Shown here: one piece after another, positions 24,180-33,805 of the stretch
How the letters are laid out: the number at the start of each line of letters is the position of its first letter
Numbering within the stretch: the stretch's first letter is position 1
Assembly: GCA_016704425.1 (NCBI GenBank)
Contig: JADJAC010000011.1
Coordinates: 372,001 to 436,000 of the forward strand
From: Sphingomonadales bacterium
Lineage (GTDB): Bacteria; Pseudomonadota; Alphaproteobacteria; Sphingomonadales; Sphingomonadaceae
DNA: 64,000 nucleotides
Direction: 5' to 3'
Position numbers and translations under genes: made by a program
Notes under the pieces: model-generated
Database searches by the model: none
What the model was told of the DNA's origin: nothing
Seen by the model: the letters and a program-made list of their open reading frames with translations, nothing else

Positions 24180-25385
24180 ATGTCAAAGACACTCATCATT
24201 CTGATAGCCCTTGTCGGCGGCATCCTTCTGGGGGTCGTTGCGGGCACCCGTTTCGTCGATGTGGCGGATGTGATCGGGACGCTATGGCTCAACGGTTTGC
24301 GCATGACGGTCGTTCCGCTTGTCGTTGCCCTCCTCATCACCGGAATCGCGCAGACGGCAGATGCAGCGCGAGCCGGGCGGCTCGCGGGCCGGGCTGTGCT
24401 GACGATGCTCGCGATCCTTTGGAGCTCGTCACTTCTCGCCGCCTTCATGATTCCCACCCTACTCATGCTTTTCCCGATGCCTGAAGGTGCAGCCGATGCG
24501 CTGAAGCTCGCTTTGGGCAGCGCGACCAAACCGGGCGCAGTGCCGCCCTTCGGTGATTTCGTCCGCGCCATGGTGCCGACCAATCCGATTGCTGCCGCGT
24601 CTGCCGATGCCATCCTGCCGCTGATGATCTTTACGGCCGCCTTTGCTTTTGCAGCCCTTCGCTTGCCCTCTGAAAAACGCACGTCGATCACGGGCCTGTT
24701 CGAAGCAATTGCCGATGCAATGATTGTGATCATAAATTGGGTACTGGCGATCGCCCCAATCGGTGTCTTCGCCCTGGCGTTCGTGGTCGGCGCGAAGGCC
24801 GGGACGGCGGCGCTCGGCGCTCTTGCCCATTATGTGTTCATCCTTTCTGCCCTTGGTGTGATCATCTGGCTTGCGTCGTTTGTGCTTGCAGTCCTTGGCG
24901 CGCGACGCGGGCTCCCTGCCTTCTTCAAGGCCTCTGCCGAGGCGCAGGCCGTCGCCATCTCGACGCAATCGTCGCTCGCGTCACTGCCGGCGATGCTGCG
25001 GGGTGTGAAAGCGCTTGGCGTCGATGAGGCAAAGGCAGATGTGGTCTTGCCGATGGCTGTTGCCATTTTTCGTGCCACAGGTCCTGCGATGAACCTCGGC
25101 GTCGCGCTCTATATTGCCTATTGGTTCGGCCTGGAGCTGAGCCCGACCCAGATTGCCATCGGGGTTGCTGCTGGCGCTACGACAACACTCGGCGCAGTCA
25201 GCTTGCCCGGCTCGGTCAGTTTTGTGAGTTCCATTGCACCCATTTGCCTCGCAATGGGTGTACCGGTAGAACCGCTGGGACTGCTCATCGCGGTCGAGAC
25301 ATTTCCGGATATCTTCCGGACTCTTGGCAATGTGACGATGGACATGGCCGTGACTGCGACGGTCGCCGAACGGCAAAGGGATTGA
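24180..25385 (+). CDS. Dicarboxylate/amino acid:cation symporter (DAACS family)
   Basis: This 401-residue member of the glutamate/aspartate/C4-dicarboxylate symporter family has hydrophobic segments covering most of the length. Family blocks are LRMTVVPLVVALLITGI, a serine-rich AVAISTQSSLASLP, and GPAMNLGVALYIAYWFG with the NMD/T-like region. It takes up dicarboxylates or acidic amino acids with Na+ or H+ across the inner membrane. ATG 24180 follows AAAAGGAGAG; the frame is open to 24114, but that part overlaps the divergent gene. It is 10 bp upstream of the aldo/keto reductase. Confidence 0.9.
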   Translation: MSKTLIILIALVGGILLGVVAGTRFVDVADVIGTLWLNGLRMTVVPLVVALLITGIAQTADAARAGRLAGRAVLTMLAILWSSSLLAAFMIPTLLMLFPMPEGAADALKLALGSATKPGAVPPFGDFVRAMVPTNPIAAASADAILPLMIFTAAFAFAALRLPSEKRTSITGLFEAIADAMIVIINWVLAIAPIGVFALAFVVGAKAGTAALGALAHYVFILSALGVIIWLASFVLAVLGARRGLPAFFKASAEAQAVAISTQSSLASLPAMLRGVKALGVDEAKADVVLPMAVAIFRATGPAMNLGVALYIAYWFGLELSPTQIAIGVAAGATTTLGAVSLPGSVSFVSSIAPICLAMGVPVEPLGLLIAVETFPDIFRTLGNVTMDMAVTATVAERQRD

Positions 25386-25395
25386 GGAGAGCAAT

Positions 25396-26388
25396 ATGAA
25401 ATACCGCACACTAGGGCAGGGCCTGAAAGTCTCCGCAATCGGTGTCGGCTGCATGCCGATGGTCCGCGAAGGCAACATCAACTATGGCAATGCCAACGAC
25501 ACGGAATCGACAGCGACCATCCACCGCGCGATCGATCTTGGCCTGACATTTTTCGACACGGCCGAAATGTATGGCCCGTTCGCCAATGAGGAGCTGGTCG
25601 GAGCCGCGATCAAGGGAAAGCGTGACGGGCTGGTCATCGCCACCAAATTCGCGATGCGCTGGGACGGCGACACACCGGTGGGGATTGATGGATCGCCCGC
25701 AAATGCGCGCCGGGCCTGCGAAGGATCACTGAAGCGGCTGGGCATCGACACGATCGACCTGTTCTACCAGCATCGGGTCGATCCCAATGTCCCGATCGAA
25801 GAGACCGTTGGGGGGATGGCTGACCTCGTGAAGGAAGGAAAGATCCGCCATATCGCCCTGTCCGAGGCCGGACCGGAAACGATCCGTCGCGCCGCGAAGA
25901 CTCATCCGATCGCGGCCTTGCAGTCGGAATATTCGCTCTGGGAACGCGAGGTGGAAGACGAGATTCTCGACGTCTGCCGCGAAAACGGGATCGGCTTTGT
26001 GCCGTATTCGCCTCTCGGCCGGGGTTTCCTCGCTGGAACGATCAACAGTCTTGACGATTTGCCTGCCGATGATTGGCGACGGAACGATCCGCGTTATCAG
26101 GGGGACAATTTCGCTGCCAATATGAAGGTCGTTGACGCGATTTCTTCAGTCGCGGCCAAGCATGGTGCCTCCAATGCCCAGATCGCTCTTGCCTGGTTGC
26201 TTTCCAAGGGAGACGATGTGGTGCCGATCCCCGGCTTCAAGCGCCGCATGACACTGGAGGATAGCGCCCGCGCGGTCGATCTTGCGCTTGACCTCGAGGA
26301 CCTCGAAACATTGGAAACAGCAGCGCCCGTCGGGGGTACCTCCGGCCCGCGTTATGGCGAACGCGGCATGAAGATGGTGCGGATCTAG
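25396..26388 (+). CDS. Aldo/keto reductase
   Basis: This 330-residue NADPH-dependent aldo/keto reductase keeps the catalytic tetrad: Asp and Tyr in FFDTAEMYG, Lys in VIATKFA, and His in FYQHRVD. It has the cofactor-binding block VPIPGFKR near the C-terminus. It most resembles the AKR11/AKR13 group acting on small carbonyls. It follows the symporter by 10 bp with GAGGAGAGC before the ATG, and overlaps the convergent NnrU gene by 4 bp. Confidence 0.93.
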   Translation: MKYRTLGQGLKVSAIGVGCMPMVREGNINYGNANDTESTATIHRAIDLGLTFFDTAEMYGPFANEELVGAAIKGKRDGLVIATKFAMRWDGDTPVGIDGSPANARRACEGSLKRLGIDTIDLFYQHRVDPNVPIEETVGGMADLVKEGKIRHIALSEAGPETIRRAAKTHPIAALQSEYSLWEREVEDEILDVCRENGIGFVPYSPLGRGFLAGTINSLDDLPADDWRRNDPRYQGDNFAANMKVVDAISSVAAKHGASNAQIALAWLLSKGDDVVPIPGFKRRMTLEDSARAVDLALDLEDLETLETAAPVGGTSGPRYGERGMKMVRI

Positions 26389-27074
26389 CTTCCCATCCAG
26401 CGCCAGATACCGGCAACAGGCGCGCCGAGCATGGGGTGTAGATAGGTCGCGACGAGCCAGAGGAGGATCCCGGCCAACGCCACAGTGCGCCCCGGCCAGG
26501 CTGTGGCCCAGCTGCTCTTGCCAGAAATCTGGTTGCCGAAAGGCAGGAAGCTCGTTCGGCTGGACCAGTCACGCCAGCCATCGCCCATCAATGCCGCCTT
26601 TTTCGCATCCTGCCCGACTGAACCAAAGATCGCGAGGAAGCCGATCGCCAGAGTGAGCGCGAGCACCTTGGGTTGCGGGCTGACCAGCAGATGGACCAGC
26701 GCCCACAGGGCAAAGCCCCACATCATGGGGTGGCGGGTAATGGTGAAGACCCCGTGTGCAGGCCTTGCCGTATTGATCTTGCCCGGCGGGCCGGGAAGGG
26801 CAGGATTTCCAAACAGCGATCCGACAAAGAGGACACTGCCAATCAGCATCAGGGCAGATGCAAGGGCCCATAGGCCATCGCCAGCGGCCCACAGTGGCAT
26901 GGCCGTCGGCGCCGCCCCAAAGGCCTGAACGACCCAGACGAACGTGCCAAGCGCAACCAGCGAATAGAGGCCCAGAAAGCCGTTTGCGCCCAGAGCCTTC
27001 ACCAGCGGGGCCCGGAAGGGGTGCGACAGAAGGAAGTGGGTCCCGACAAAGCTTGTCAGCGCAATAATCAGCAT
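26385..27074 (-). CDS. NnrU family integral membrane protein
   Basis: This 229-residue protein has about six membrane segments and the NnrU/isoprenylcysteine-methyltransferase-like block ITRHPMMWGFALWALVH near the middle. The family name comes from genes near nitric oxide/nitrite metabolism in rhodobacteria; related proteins include methanethiol S-methyltransferases. No denitrification genes lie nearby, so function here is unknown. A good ribosome-binding site (AGGAGACG) precedes ATG 27074. Confidence 0.85.
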   Translation of the reverse strand: MLIIALTSFVGTHFLLSHPFRAPLVKALGANGFLGLYSLVALGTFVWVVQAFGAAPTAMPLWAAGDGLWALASALMLIGSVLFVGSLFGNPALPGPPGKINTARPAHGVFTITRHPMMWGFALWALVHLLVSPQPKVLALTLAIGFLAIFGSVGQDAKKAALMGDGWRDWSSRTSFLPFGNQISGKSSWATAWPGRTVALAGILLWLVATYLHPMLGAPVAGIWRWMGS

Positions 27075-27095
27075 CGACGTCTCCTGTTCAGAATT

Positions 27096-28469
27096 TCAGC
27101 GATCATAAGCCTTTGGCAGATTGCCCTCCTGCGGGTGGGCATAGCGCGCCCTGAGGCGGGTCTGGCGTGTTTCCAGCGGCTGGCGGACACCATCGATCCA
27201 AACAGCCTCGACACCAGAGGTCACCTCGAGCGGATCGCCGTCCCAGATCACGACATCGCCGCGCCGCCCGGGCTGGAGCGAGCCGATCTCGCTTCCCATC
27301 CCAATGGCTTGTGCCGGTTTTGAGGTAATGGCCGCAAAGGCATCGTTCCATGAAAGTCCGGTGGCGCCCGGCACACGGGTCAGAGCGACAAGGTTCCCGG
27401 CGTACTGTGCGCCATGCATCGCCTGACGTGTGTCATCGTCATCGATCGTGCCAATTGCGACGGACACTCCGGCGGCTTTCATCCGTCCGACATTGGATTG
27501 AGTCGCAGCTATCTGGTCAAACGCCGCAGGCAGGTCGTTCACTGCCGACGCAATCACAGGAACACCCGCAGCTGCAATCCTGTCTGCAACCCTCCAGCCC
27601 TCTGTCACACCGACAAGAACAAGCGAAAGTGTCGGATACTCGCGCTTGAGCGAGAGGACGGCCAGAATGTCGGTCGCGCTTTCGGCATGCACGACAAGCC
27701 TTTGCGTTCCCGCAATCACAGGAACAAGTGCAGCGGCATCGGCCCGCTCGAGCAGCGAATCCTCGCGCAGACGGCCCGCCTGATAGTCGCGGGCTTCTGC
27801 AAGTGCATTCCGGAACAAGGCAAACAGGGCAGGGCGACTTCCTCCTGCCCGGTTCGCGCCGCTTTCCCCGAATTCGACAAACTGGAACGCCTTGGCGCGT
27901 GTAATCGGATCATGGTCGGCACCGGTGTCGATCACCGCCCCCTGCCCCCCGAAGATCGCACTGCCCGCATCGGGCGAAACGACTGCGCGCGTAACGCCAG
28001 CCGCGCGGTTTACAGAGATCGCCGCTACATCGGGATTGACCGCAAGCGCAATGTCGAGCGCTGCTGAAAAGGGCACGGATTTGGCCGCTGTGTCGTTGCT
28101 TTCATCGACGCCATCAACGCCAGCCAGTCCGATCCGCGAAAAGCCCGCGACGATTCCCGGCGTCACCCATTTTCCCGTGGCGTCAATCCGCTGGGCACCG
28201 GCAGGGATGGCAACAGCGCTGCCAGCGGCAATCACTCGCCCATTGGCGACTACGACAGTGCCACCGTCAATCGGCGCGCTCCCATCGCCGATCACGACCT
28301 TGCCGCCAGTAATGGCAATCGTCTGGGCAATTGCAGGTGCGGTGATGAATGCAAAGAGCGCCGTCAGGATGAGCGTCGCCCTTGTGCGGGCAGGGGCCCG
28401 TTTGGCATTGCGGAGATTGTCCTGAGGCAGGCACCTGCCTGCGCAGGGGCGACGATGGAGACGCTTCAT
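27096..28469 (-). CDS. Amidohydrolase-family protein with degenerate metal site
   Basis: This 457-residue protein of the imidazolonepropionase-like amidohydrolase superfamily has a signal peptide (LILTALFAFITAPAIAQT), so it is probably periplasmic. The usual first metal motif (DxHxH after VTPG) reads VTPGIVAGFSRIGLAG, so both histidines are missing, while a later acidic GTIDDDDT region remains. Start ATG 28469 overlaps the stop of the upstream amidohydrolase by 4 bp. Residues 5-20 before the signal peptide are encoded by a palindromic repeat-like stretch. It probably pairs with the active upstream homologue, and may be a non-catalytic partner. Confidence 0.85.
   Translation of the reverse strand: MKRLHRRPCAGRCLPQDNLRNAKRAPARTRATLILTALFAFITAPAIAQTIAITGGKVVIGDGSAPIDGGTVVVANGRVIAAGSAVAIPAGAQRIDATGKWVTPGIVAGFSRIGLAGVDGVDESNDTAAKSVPFSAALDIALAVNPDVAAISVNRAAGVTRAVVSPDAGSAIFGGQGAVIDTGADHDPITRAKAFQFVEFGESGANRAGGSRPALFALFRNALAEARDYQAGRLREDSLLERADAAALVPVIAGTQRLVVHAESATDILAVLSLKREYPTLSLVLVGVTEGWRVADRIAAAGVPVIASAVNDLPAAFDQIAATQSNVGRMKAAGVSVAIGTIDDDDTRQAMHGAQYAGNLVALTRVPGATGLSWNDAFAAITSKPAQAIGMGSEIGSLQPGRRGDVVIWDGDPLEVTSGVEAVWIDGVRQPLETRQTRLRARYAHPQEGNLPKAYDR
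28425..28440. repeat. Palindromic repeat inside the 5' coding region
   Basis: AGGCAGG (28425-28431) and CCTGCCT (28434-28440) form a tight stem two bases apart, followed by GCGCAGGGGCGACG. It resembles extragenic palindromes of this genus but lies within the first codons of the amidohydrolase at 27096-28469, lengthening the protein ahead of its signal peptide. Confidence 0.5.
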
Positions 28470-29851
28470 TTCGTGTCTCCTTCGCCCGGCTGGCCCAGCT
28501 CGAAATCGCTGACCGGTCGCCGCTTTGGATCGTTCGCATCGTACAGCAGCGCGCCGTCGATCCACACCTTTTCAGGGCGCGTGTAGACGGAAAGCGGATT
28601 GCCGTTCCACAGCACGACATCGGCCATCTTTCCGGGTTTCAGACTTCCGGTCTTGTCCGCAATGCCCAAGGCCTTTGCGGGGTTGAAGCTCAGCCATTCC
28701 CAGGCCACTTCGTCGGCAATGTTGATGCCCATGCGTCGACCGTCAGCAAGTGCCTTGGCTGCTTCCTGATAAAGCCGCTGGATTCCGTTGGGATCGTCAG
28801 AATGGACAATTGCACAGGCGCCGGCTTGCGCGACAAGCGGAATATTCTCGTTGATGGCATCATAGGATTCCATCTTGAAACCCCACCAGTCCGCCCACAT
28901 CGCGGCGCAGATGCTGTTTTCCTTAAGCAGATCGGCAATCTTGTAGGCCTCGACCGCGTGGTGGAAGGCAGAGACCTTGTACCCGAATTCCTTCGACATA
29001 TCGATCACCTGCGCCATTTCGTCCGCACGGTAGCAATGGTTCTGGACAATGATTTCGCCCGACAGAACACCGGCCAGCGTCTCGAGCTGGAGGTCGCGCG
29101 TCACTGTCTCACCCTTGTCGAGCTTGCGCTTGTATTCGGTGGCGCGGATCCAGGTCTGGCGATTGACCGCCATATTGCCCATCCGGGTGGATGGCATCTG
29201 GTTCCGGCCGCCATAGACACGCTTCGGATTTTCGCCACAGGCCATTTTCAGGCCATAGGGTGCGCCAGGAAACTTCATTCCCTGTACCGTGCGCGCATAG
29301 ACATTCTTGAGGACAACCGAGCGGCCCCCAAAAAGGTTGGCAGAGCCGGGCAGGATCTGAAGCGTCGTAATCCCGCCGTTTACCAGTGCACGGCTGAACC
29401 CCGGATCCTGTGGCCAGACGCTGTGTTCCGCCCAGACTTCGGACCGGACGGGGCCTGTTGCTTCATTGCCATCCGAATGGGCTGCGACGCCGGGCGAAGG
29501 ATAGTCGCCCAGATGCGAATGGACATCGATAATCCCCGGCGTCACCCATTTCCCGGTTCCGTCGAACACAGTGATATCGGCCGGGATCGCGGTTTCAGGT
29601 CCACCGACACTGACGATCTTTCCACCCGAAAAGAAGACGACGCCCTTTTCAATCCGTCCGCCCTCGCCATCATAGATGGTCACATTGCGGATCGCCGTCG
29701 CGACCCCGGCATAGGGCTTGTAAGTGGAGGGATAGGGATCGGCATTGACCTTTGCCGGGGCCGCCTTGTCTGCCATAGCGGCTGGCTTGGCGCCGGACCC
29801 GGCAGTGCATCCGGCGACGAGTGCTGCAATGAATACCCAACTGGCCCGCAT
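28466..29851 (-). CDS. Amidohydrolase, probable lipoprotein
   Basis: This 461-residue amidohydrolase has a lipoprotein signal (VFIAALVAGCTAG) and an intact HxH metal motif in VTPGIIDVHSHLGDYPSP. Later metal and acid residues are in VQNHCYRADEM, SAFHHAVEAY and VHSDDPNG. Members act on cyclic amides or dipeptides. With the POT-family transporter 1 bp upstream and the degenerate paralogue downstream (4-bp overlap), a role in processing peptides or peptide-like compounds in the periplasm is plausible, but the substrate is inferred. Confidence 0.88.
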   Translation of the reverse strand: MRASWVFIAALVAGCTAGSGAKPAAMADKAAPAKVNADPYPSTYKPYAGVATAIRNVTIYDGEGGRIEKGVVFFSGGKIVSVGGPETAIPADITVFDGTGKWVTPGIIDVHSHLGDYPSPGVAAHSDGNEATGPVRSEVWAEHSVWPQDPGFSRALVNGGITTLQILPGSANLFGGRSVVLKNVYARTVQGMKFPGAPYGLKMACGENPKRVYGGRNQMPSTRMGNMAVNRQTWIRATEYKRKLDKGETVTRDLQLETLAGVLSGEIIVQNHCYRADEMAQVIDMSKEFGYKVSAFHHAVEAYKIADLLKENSICAAMWADWWGFKMESYDAINENIPLVAQAGACAIVHSDDPNGIQRLYQEAAKALADGRRMGINIADEVAWEWLSFNPAKALGIADKTGSLKPGKMADVVLWNGNPLSVYTRPEKVWIDGALLYDANDPKRRPVSDFELGQPGEGDTK

Positions 29852-29852
29852 G

Positions 29853-31880
29853 CTATTTCACTCCGTGCATCAGATATTTGAGCGGGAAGGAGAAGAGCAG
29901 CAACAGCACGCCGATTCCGATCGAAACTTCCCCGATTGTCGTGAAGACGCCGATATAGGTATCGAGGCTGACCTTCAGGTTCGTGACTTGCCCGCCGACA
30001 GTTTCCACACTCGCGACTTGCGCGACCATCCCGGCAAAATATTGGGCGACCGAAATCGAGAGGAACCAGACGCCCATCATCATGCCGACGATCCGCGCAA
30101 TGGAGAGCTTCGTGATCATCGACAGGCCAACTGGCGAAATGCAGAGCTCGGCAATCGAATGGATGAGGTAAAGCCCGGCCAGCCAGGCCATCCCGACCTT
30201 GAATTCGGACCCGGCAAAATTTGCCCCCCAGACGAGGAACAGGAATCCGGCGCCAACGCCCATAAGGGCAATCGCGAACTTGATCGGGATCGAAGGCTCA
30301 AGTCCGCGCCTCGCGAGCGCGCCCCAGATCATGCTGAAAATGGGCGCCAGCAGGACGATGAAGAGGGCGTTGAAGATCTGCGTCTGTCCTGCAGGCATCA
30401 GATAGACCGGCTGCTCGATCAGGCCCGATTTGATATAGACGAGACCGGCGAACGACAGCAGGCCGACCACGCCGAAGCCGATCCCCATCGAACGCCGGGT
30501 TGCTGCTTCTTCGCCGTTTGCAAAGAACCAGAACGAGAGCCAGGCCAATCCGAAGGCCAGTCCGGCGGCAACAAGATAATAGGAGAAGGCAAAATCGCGG
30601 AACATCGCGAACAAGGGTGCCGTCCAGCCGATTTCGAGGACGGTGTTGCGTTCGGCAAAGAGAGTCAGCGATGACCCGGCCTGTTCGAACAAGGTCCAGA
30701 ACACCACATTGAAGACGATCAGAACCATAGCCGCGACCATCATCTGGAATTCCTTCTTCGATCCCTTGAACCAGGACCAGAGGAGGATGAGGGGGACGCC
30801 GAACAGGAACGTCAGGAACAGCGCCTTGCCCATGATTGGCAAGCCGAGAACATATCCGACAATCCCCGTGCCCTCCGCTGGCTTCACATAGTTCATGAGG
30901 TTGGAGAACAGGAACCAGAAGAGCGGGATGGTCGCCAGCGCACCGCCATAGATATACCAATCCTTGCCGGCATCGGCATTTTCAGGCCGTTCACCATAGC
31001 CCTTCAGCCGCCCGCCATCGAACTGGAACAGCAGCCAGGAGCAAGCCATGCCGACCGCTGCGAGCCCGAAGCCCGCCCAGAAACCGACGGTTTGCGCCAG
31101 AATTGGGCAGAAGAATTGCGAAATGAGCGAACCGAGATTGATGCCCATGTAAAAGATGGTGAAGCCCGCATCGCGGCGCCTGTCCCCGTCTTCATATAGT
31201 GATCCGACGATTGTCGAGATATTGGGCTTGAAGAATCCGTTGCCGATCGTGACGGTCGAGAGTCCGAGGAGCAGCATCAGGACGAAGAAGGATGATCGCT
31301 CGCCGTCGGACTTGAACGTGCCTTCTTCGAACTTGCGCGCCTCCTTGCCATCGGCTGCGATGAGCGAGACCGATTTGTCCTCATTGCCCTTGATGACGAG
31401 CGACTGCCCGTCAATATTGACCGACTTCGTGGCGTCCTCGCCCGTTCCCTGAACAACGATTTCATATTTCTGGCCGTCGATCGTCGCATAGGGCTTTGCC
31501 GATTCGCCCGTGCCGCTGAAGCAAAGGATGAAATAGCCAAGCGACATCATCAGCGCACCGAACTTCACCGAGCGCTTGGAGCCGAGGTAATTGTCGGCGA
31601 TCAGCCCGCCAATAAGCGGCGTCAGATAAACCAGCGCGGTGAAGCCGCCGTAGAGTCCGGCGGTCGTCGTATCGCTGAAAAGGAAATGATTGGCGAGATA
31701 GAGCGTGAGGATCGCGCGCATGCCGTAATAGCCGAAGCGTTCCCACATTTCGGTCGTGAACAGGCGCTTCAATTGCCGGGGATGGCCAAACCAGCCCCCC
31801 GTTGCTCCAAGATCCACTGCCCCAACATTCATCGGCGCAGCGCCGGGTTCGACTGGAGCTTCGTTGATACTATCCGTCAT
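29853..31880 (-). CDS. Proton-dependent oligopeptide (POT/PTR2) transporter
   Basis: This 675-residue POT-family symporter has the signature TEMWERFGYYGMRAIL (ExxERFxYYG) in the first membrane helix and the PTR2 block FYMGINLGSLISQF. It has about 14 membrane segments. It is longer than the usual 450-520 residues, mainly because of a soluble insertion around residues 127-200 (VVQGTGEDATKSVNIDGQ and following). It imports di- and tripeptides with protons. The stop is 1 bp before the amidohydrolase start, so the three genes form one operon. Confidence 0.92.
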   Translation of the reverse strand: MTDSINEAPVEPGAAPMNVGAVDLGATGGWFGHPRQLKRLFTTEMWERFGYYGMRAILTLYLANHFLFSDTTTAGLYGGFTALVYLTPLIGGLIADNYLGSKRSVKFGALMMSLGYFILCFSGTGESAKPYATIDGQKYEIVVQGTGEDATKSVNIDGQSLVIKGNEDKSVSLIAADGKEARKFEEGTFKSDGERSSFFVLMLLLGLSTVTIGNGFFKPNISTIVGSLYEDGDRRRDAGFTIFYMGINLGSLISQFFCPILAQTVGFWAGFGLAAVGMACSWLLFQFDGGRLKGYGERPENADAGKDWYIYGGALATIPLFWFLFSNLMNYVKPAEGTGIVGYVLGLPIMGKALFLTFLFGVPLILLWSWFKGSKKEFQMMVAAMVLIVFNVVFWTLFEQAGSSLTLFAERNTVLEIGWTAPLFAMFRDFAFSYYLVAAGLAFGLAWLSFWFFANGEEAATRRSMGIGFGVVGLLSFAGLVYIKSGLIEQPVYLMPAGQTQIFNALFIVLLAPIFSMIWGALARRGLEPSIPIKFAIALMGVGAGFLFLVWGANFAGSEFKVGMAWLAGLYLIHSIAELCISPVGLSMITKLSIARIVGMMMGVWFLSISVAQYFAGMVAQVASVETVGGQVTNLKVSLDTYIGVFTTIGEVSIGIGVLLLLFSFPLKYLMHGVK

Positions 31881-32029
31881 GGCGCCTTGCGCTCCCCTTT
31901 TATGGTTCTCTGTGCCGGTGTTCCGGCGTCATGGCGGCCGAGACTAGCGGCGAATCCGGAACCCTCAAGCAATTTTATTGCGCGGGATTTTTGTGTGTTC
32001 AGTCAACAGGTGGACAGGATTCCGATGCC

Positions 32030-33751
32030 TCAGGACGCGAGCTCTTCAGCGCTCAGTGCATAGAGCAATCCGGCACCGGCTTTGGCGGAAGCCTCAAGCC
32101 CAAGGGCTTCGGTCACGATATGGGCAAGGAAAAATGCAACGCTCGCCTGTTTGGCCTTTAGGAAGGCAGGATCGCCATCATCCGCCGCAAGCCGGTCTGC
32201 GGCCACGCGCGCCTGCCGTTCAAGAAGCCAGCCTGCGGTTGCAACTGATGTCATTGTGAGGAAGGGGACGCTTCCGGCGAGTCGATCATCGACATCCGCC
32301 TCAAGCATCCATTGGCCGATGCCTTCGACAGCGTCGATCAGCGATACCAAGTCCGCATCCTTGGCTTCGGCGCGCATGTCCGCAATCAGGGCCGCAAGTC
32401 CCGCGCCGCCGTCACCCGCCAGTTTGCGACCGACAAGGTCCGCTGCCTGTATTCCGTTGGTGCCTTCATAGATCGGCGCAATGCGAGCATCACGATAATG
32501 CTGGGCAGCACCCGTTTCCTCGATGAATCCCATGCCGCCGTGCACCTGGATGCCCAGCGACGCGACTTCGCACCCGACATCGGTTCCCCAGGCCTTGGCC
32601 AGCGGCGTGACAAGATCGAGCCGCTGCCGCGCGCCCTCGATCCCCAGATGCTTCCGGTCGACCTGTGCCGCCGCGTAATAAAGCAATGCGCGAGCGCCCT
32701 GCGTCAGCGCCTTCATGCGCAGGAGCGTGCGCCGCACGTCCGGATGCTCGATGATGGCCACTGGCTGCGCACCGGTTCCCGAAGCCCGGGCAGACTGGAT
32801 GCGCTGCGAGGCATAGCCCAGCGCCTGCTGCGTTGCGCGTTCGGAAATCTGGACACCCTGCAGCCCAACATTGAGCCGCGCATTGTTCATCATCGTGAAC
32901 ATCGCGCGCATCCCGCCCATTTCCGGCCCGATCAGATGGCCGGTGCAGGCATCATTGTCGCCATAGGACATGACGGCCGTGGGGGAGGCGTGAATGCCCA
33001 GCTTGTGCTCGATCGAAACGCAACGCAAATCGTTCTCGGTTCCGTCGGGCCTGATCTTGGGGACAAGGAACAGCGAAATCCCGCGCGTGCCGGCTGGCGC
33101 GCCGGGCGTTCGGGCAAGGACGAGGTGGATGACATTTTCCGCAAGATCATGCTCGCCAAAGGTGATGAAGATCTTGGTGCCCTTGATGTTGTAGCTGCCA
33201 TCGGGATTGGGCGTTGCGGTTGCGCGAAGCGCACCGACGTCAGATCCGGCAGAGGGCTCCGTCAGGTTCATTGTGCCGGTCCATTCGCCGGTCACAAGTT
33301 TGGGCAGGTAGAATGCGCGCTGTTCGTCGGAGCCGTGGGCCAGCAGTGCCTCGACCGCGCCCGAAGTCAGAATCGGGCACAGGGTGAAGCCCATATTGGC
33401 TGTGCCCAGGTCTTCAAGAACGACAAAGGCCAGCGCGTGCGGCAGGCCTTGCCCGCCAAATCCGGTTGGCCCGTCAATCGTTCCCCAGCCACCTTCGACA
33501 TAGGCCTGATAGGCGGCTTTGAACCCCGGTGGCATCGTGACTTTCCCATCCACCCACTTGGGATTGTTCGTATCGCCGACCCGGTTGAGCGGCGCCCATT
33601 CTCCCGCCGCAATCGCGCCTGCGCCCTCGAGGATTGCATCGACCATATCAGGCGTTGCTTCCGCAAAGGCAGTATGCCCGGCCAATTCGGCAATGCCGGT
33701 CACGGTGTCGAGAACGAAACGCTGTTCGGCTATTGGTGGTGTGTAGGTCAT
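32030..33751 (-). CDS. Acyl-CoA dehydrogenase (long form, DmdC/FadE5-like)
   Basis: This 573-residue acyl-CoA dehydrogenase has an N-terminal extension (GAIAAGEWAPLNRVGD), the central MNLTEPSAGSDVGALR block contacting FAD and substrate, and LGIQVHGGMGFIEE near the FAD-binding C-terminal domain. It has a C-terminal extra domain typical of the 560-600 residue group. It oxidises acyl-CoA at C2-C3 in beta-oxidation or related pathways. Start is placed at MTYTPPIAEQRF. It is a single gene, divergent from the Sua5 gene. Confidence 0.92.
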   Translation of the reverse strand: MTYTPPIAEQRFVLDTVTGIAELAGHTAFAEATPDMVDAILEGAGAIAAGEWAPLNRVGDTNNPKWVDGKVTMPPGFKAAYQAYVEGGWGTIDGPTGFGGQGLPHALAFVVLEDLGTANMGFTLCPILTSGAVEALLAHGSDEQRAFYLPKLVTGEWTGTMNLTEPSAGSDVGALRATATPNPDGSYNIKGTKIFITFGEHDLAENVIHLVLARTPGAPAGTRGISLFLVPKIRPDGTENDLRCVSIEHKLGIHASPTAVMSYGDNDACTGHLIGPEMGGMRAMFTMMNNARLNVGLQGVQISERATQQALGYASQRIQSARASGTGAQPVAIIEHPDVRRTLLRMKALTQGARALLYYAAAQVDRKHLGIEGARQRLDLVTPLAKAWGTDVGCEVASLGIQVHGGMGFIEETGAAQHYRDARIAPIYEGTNGIQAADLVGRKLAGDGGAGLAALIADMRAEAKDADLVSLIDAVEGIGQWMLEADVDDRLAGSVPFLTMTSVATAGWLLERQARVAADRLAADDGDPAFLKAKQASVAFFLAHIVTEALGLEASAKAGAGLLYALSAEELAS

Positions 33752-33805
33752 ATATCGCTTTACCGCTGGCTTGCGTGATCGGATGCTGCGCTCTAGCGGC
33801 ACAGC

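Noticed and set aside
28382..29881. 499-codon plus-strand frame opposite the amidohydrolase
   Set aside because: Antisense shadow; the minus-strand gene has a lipobox, HxH motif and operon context.
32312..33778. 488-codon open frame on the plus strand opposite the acyl-CoA dehydrogenase
   Set aside because: Antisense shadow of a well-supported gene in GC-rich DNA; no domain recognisable.
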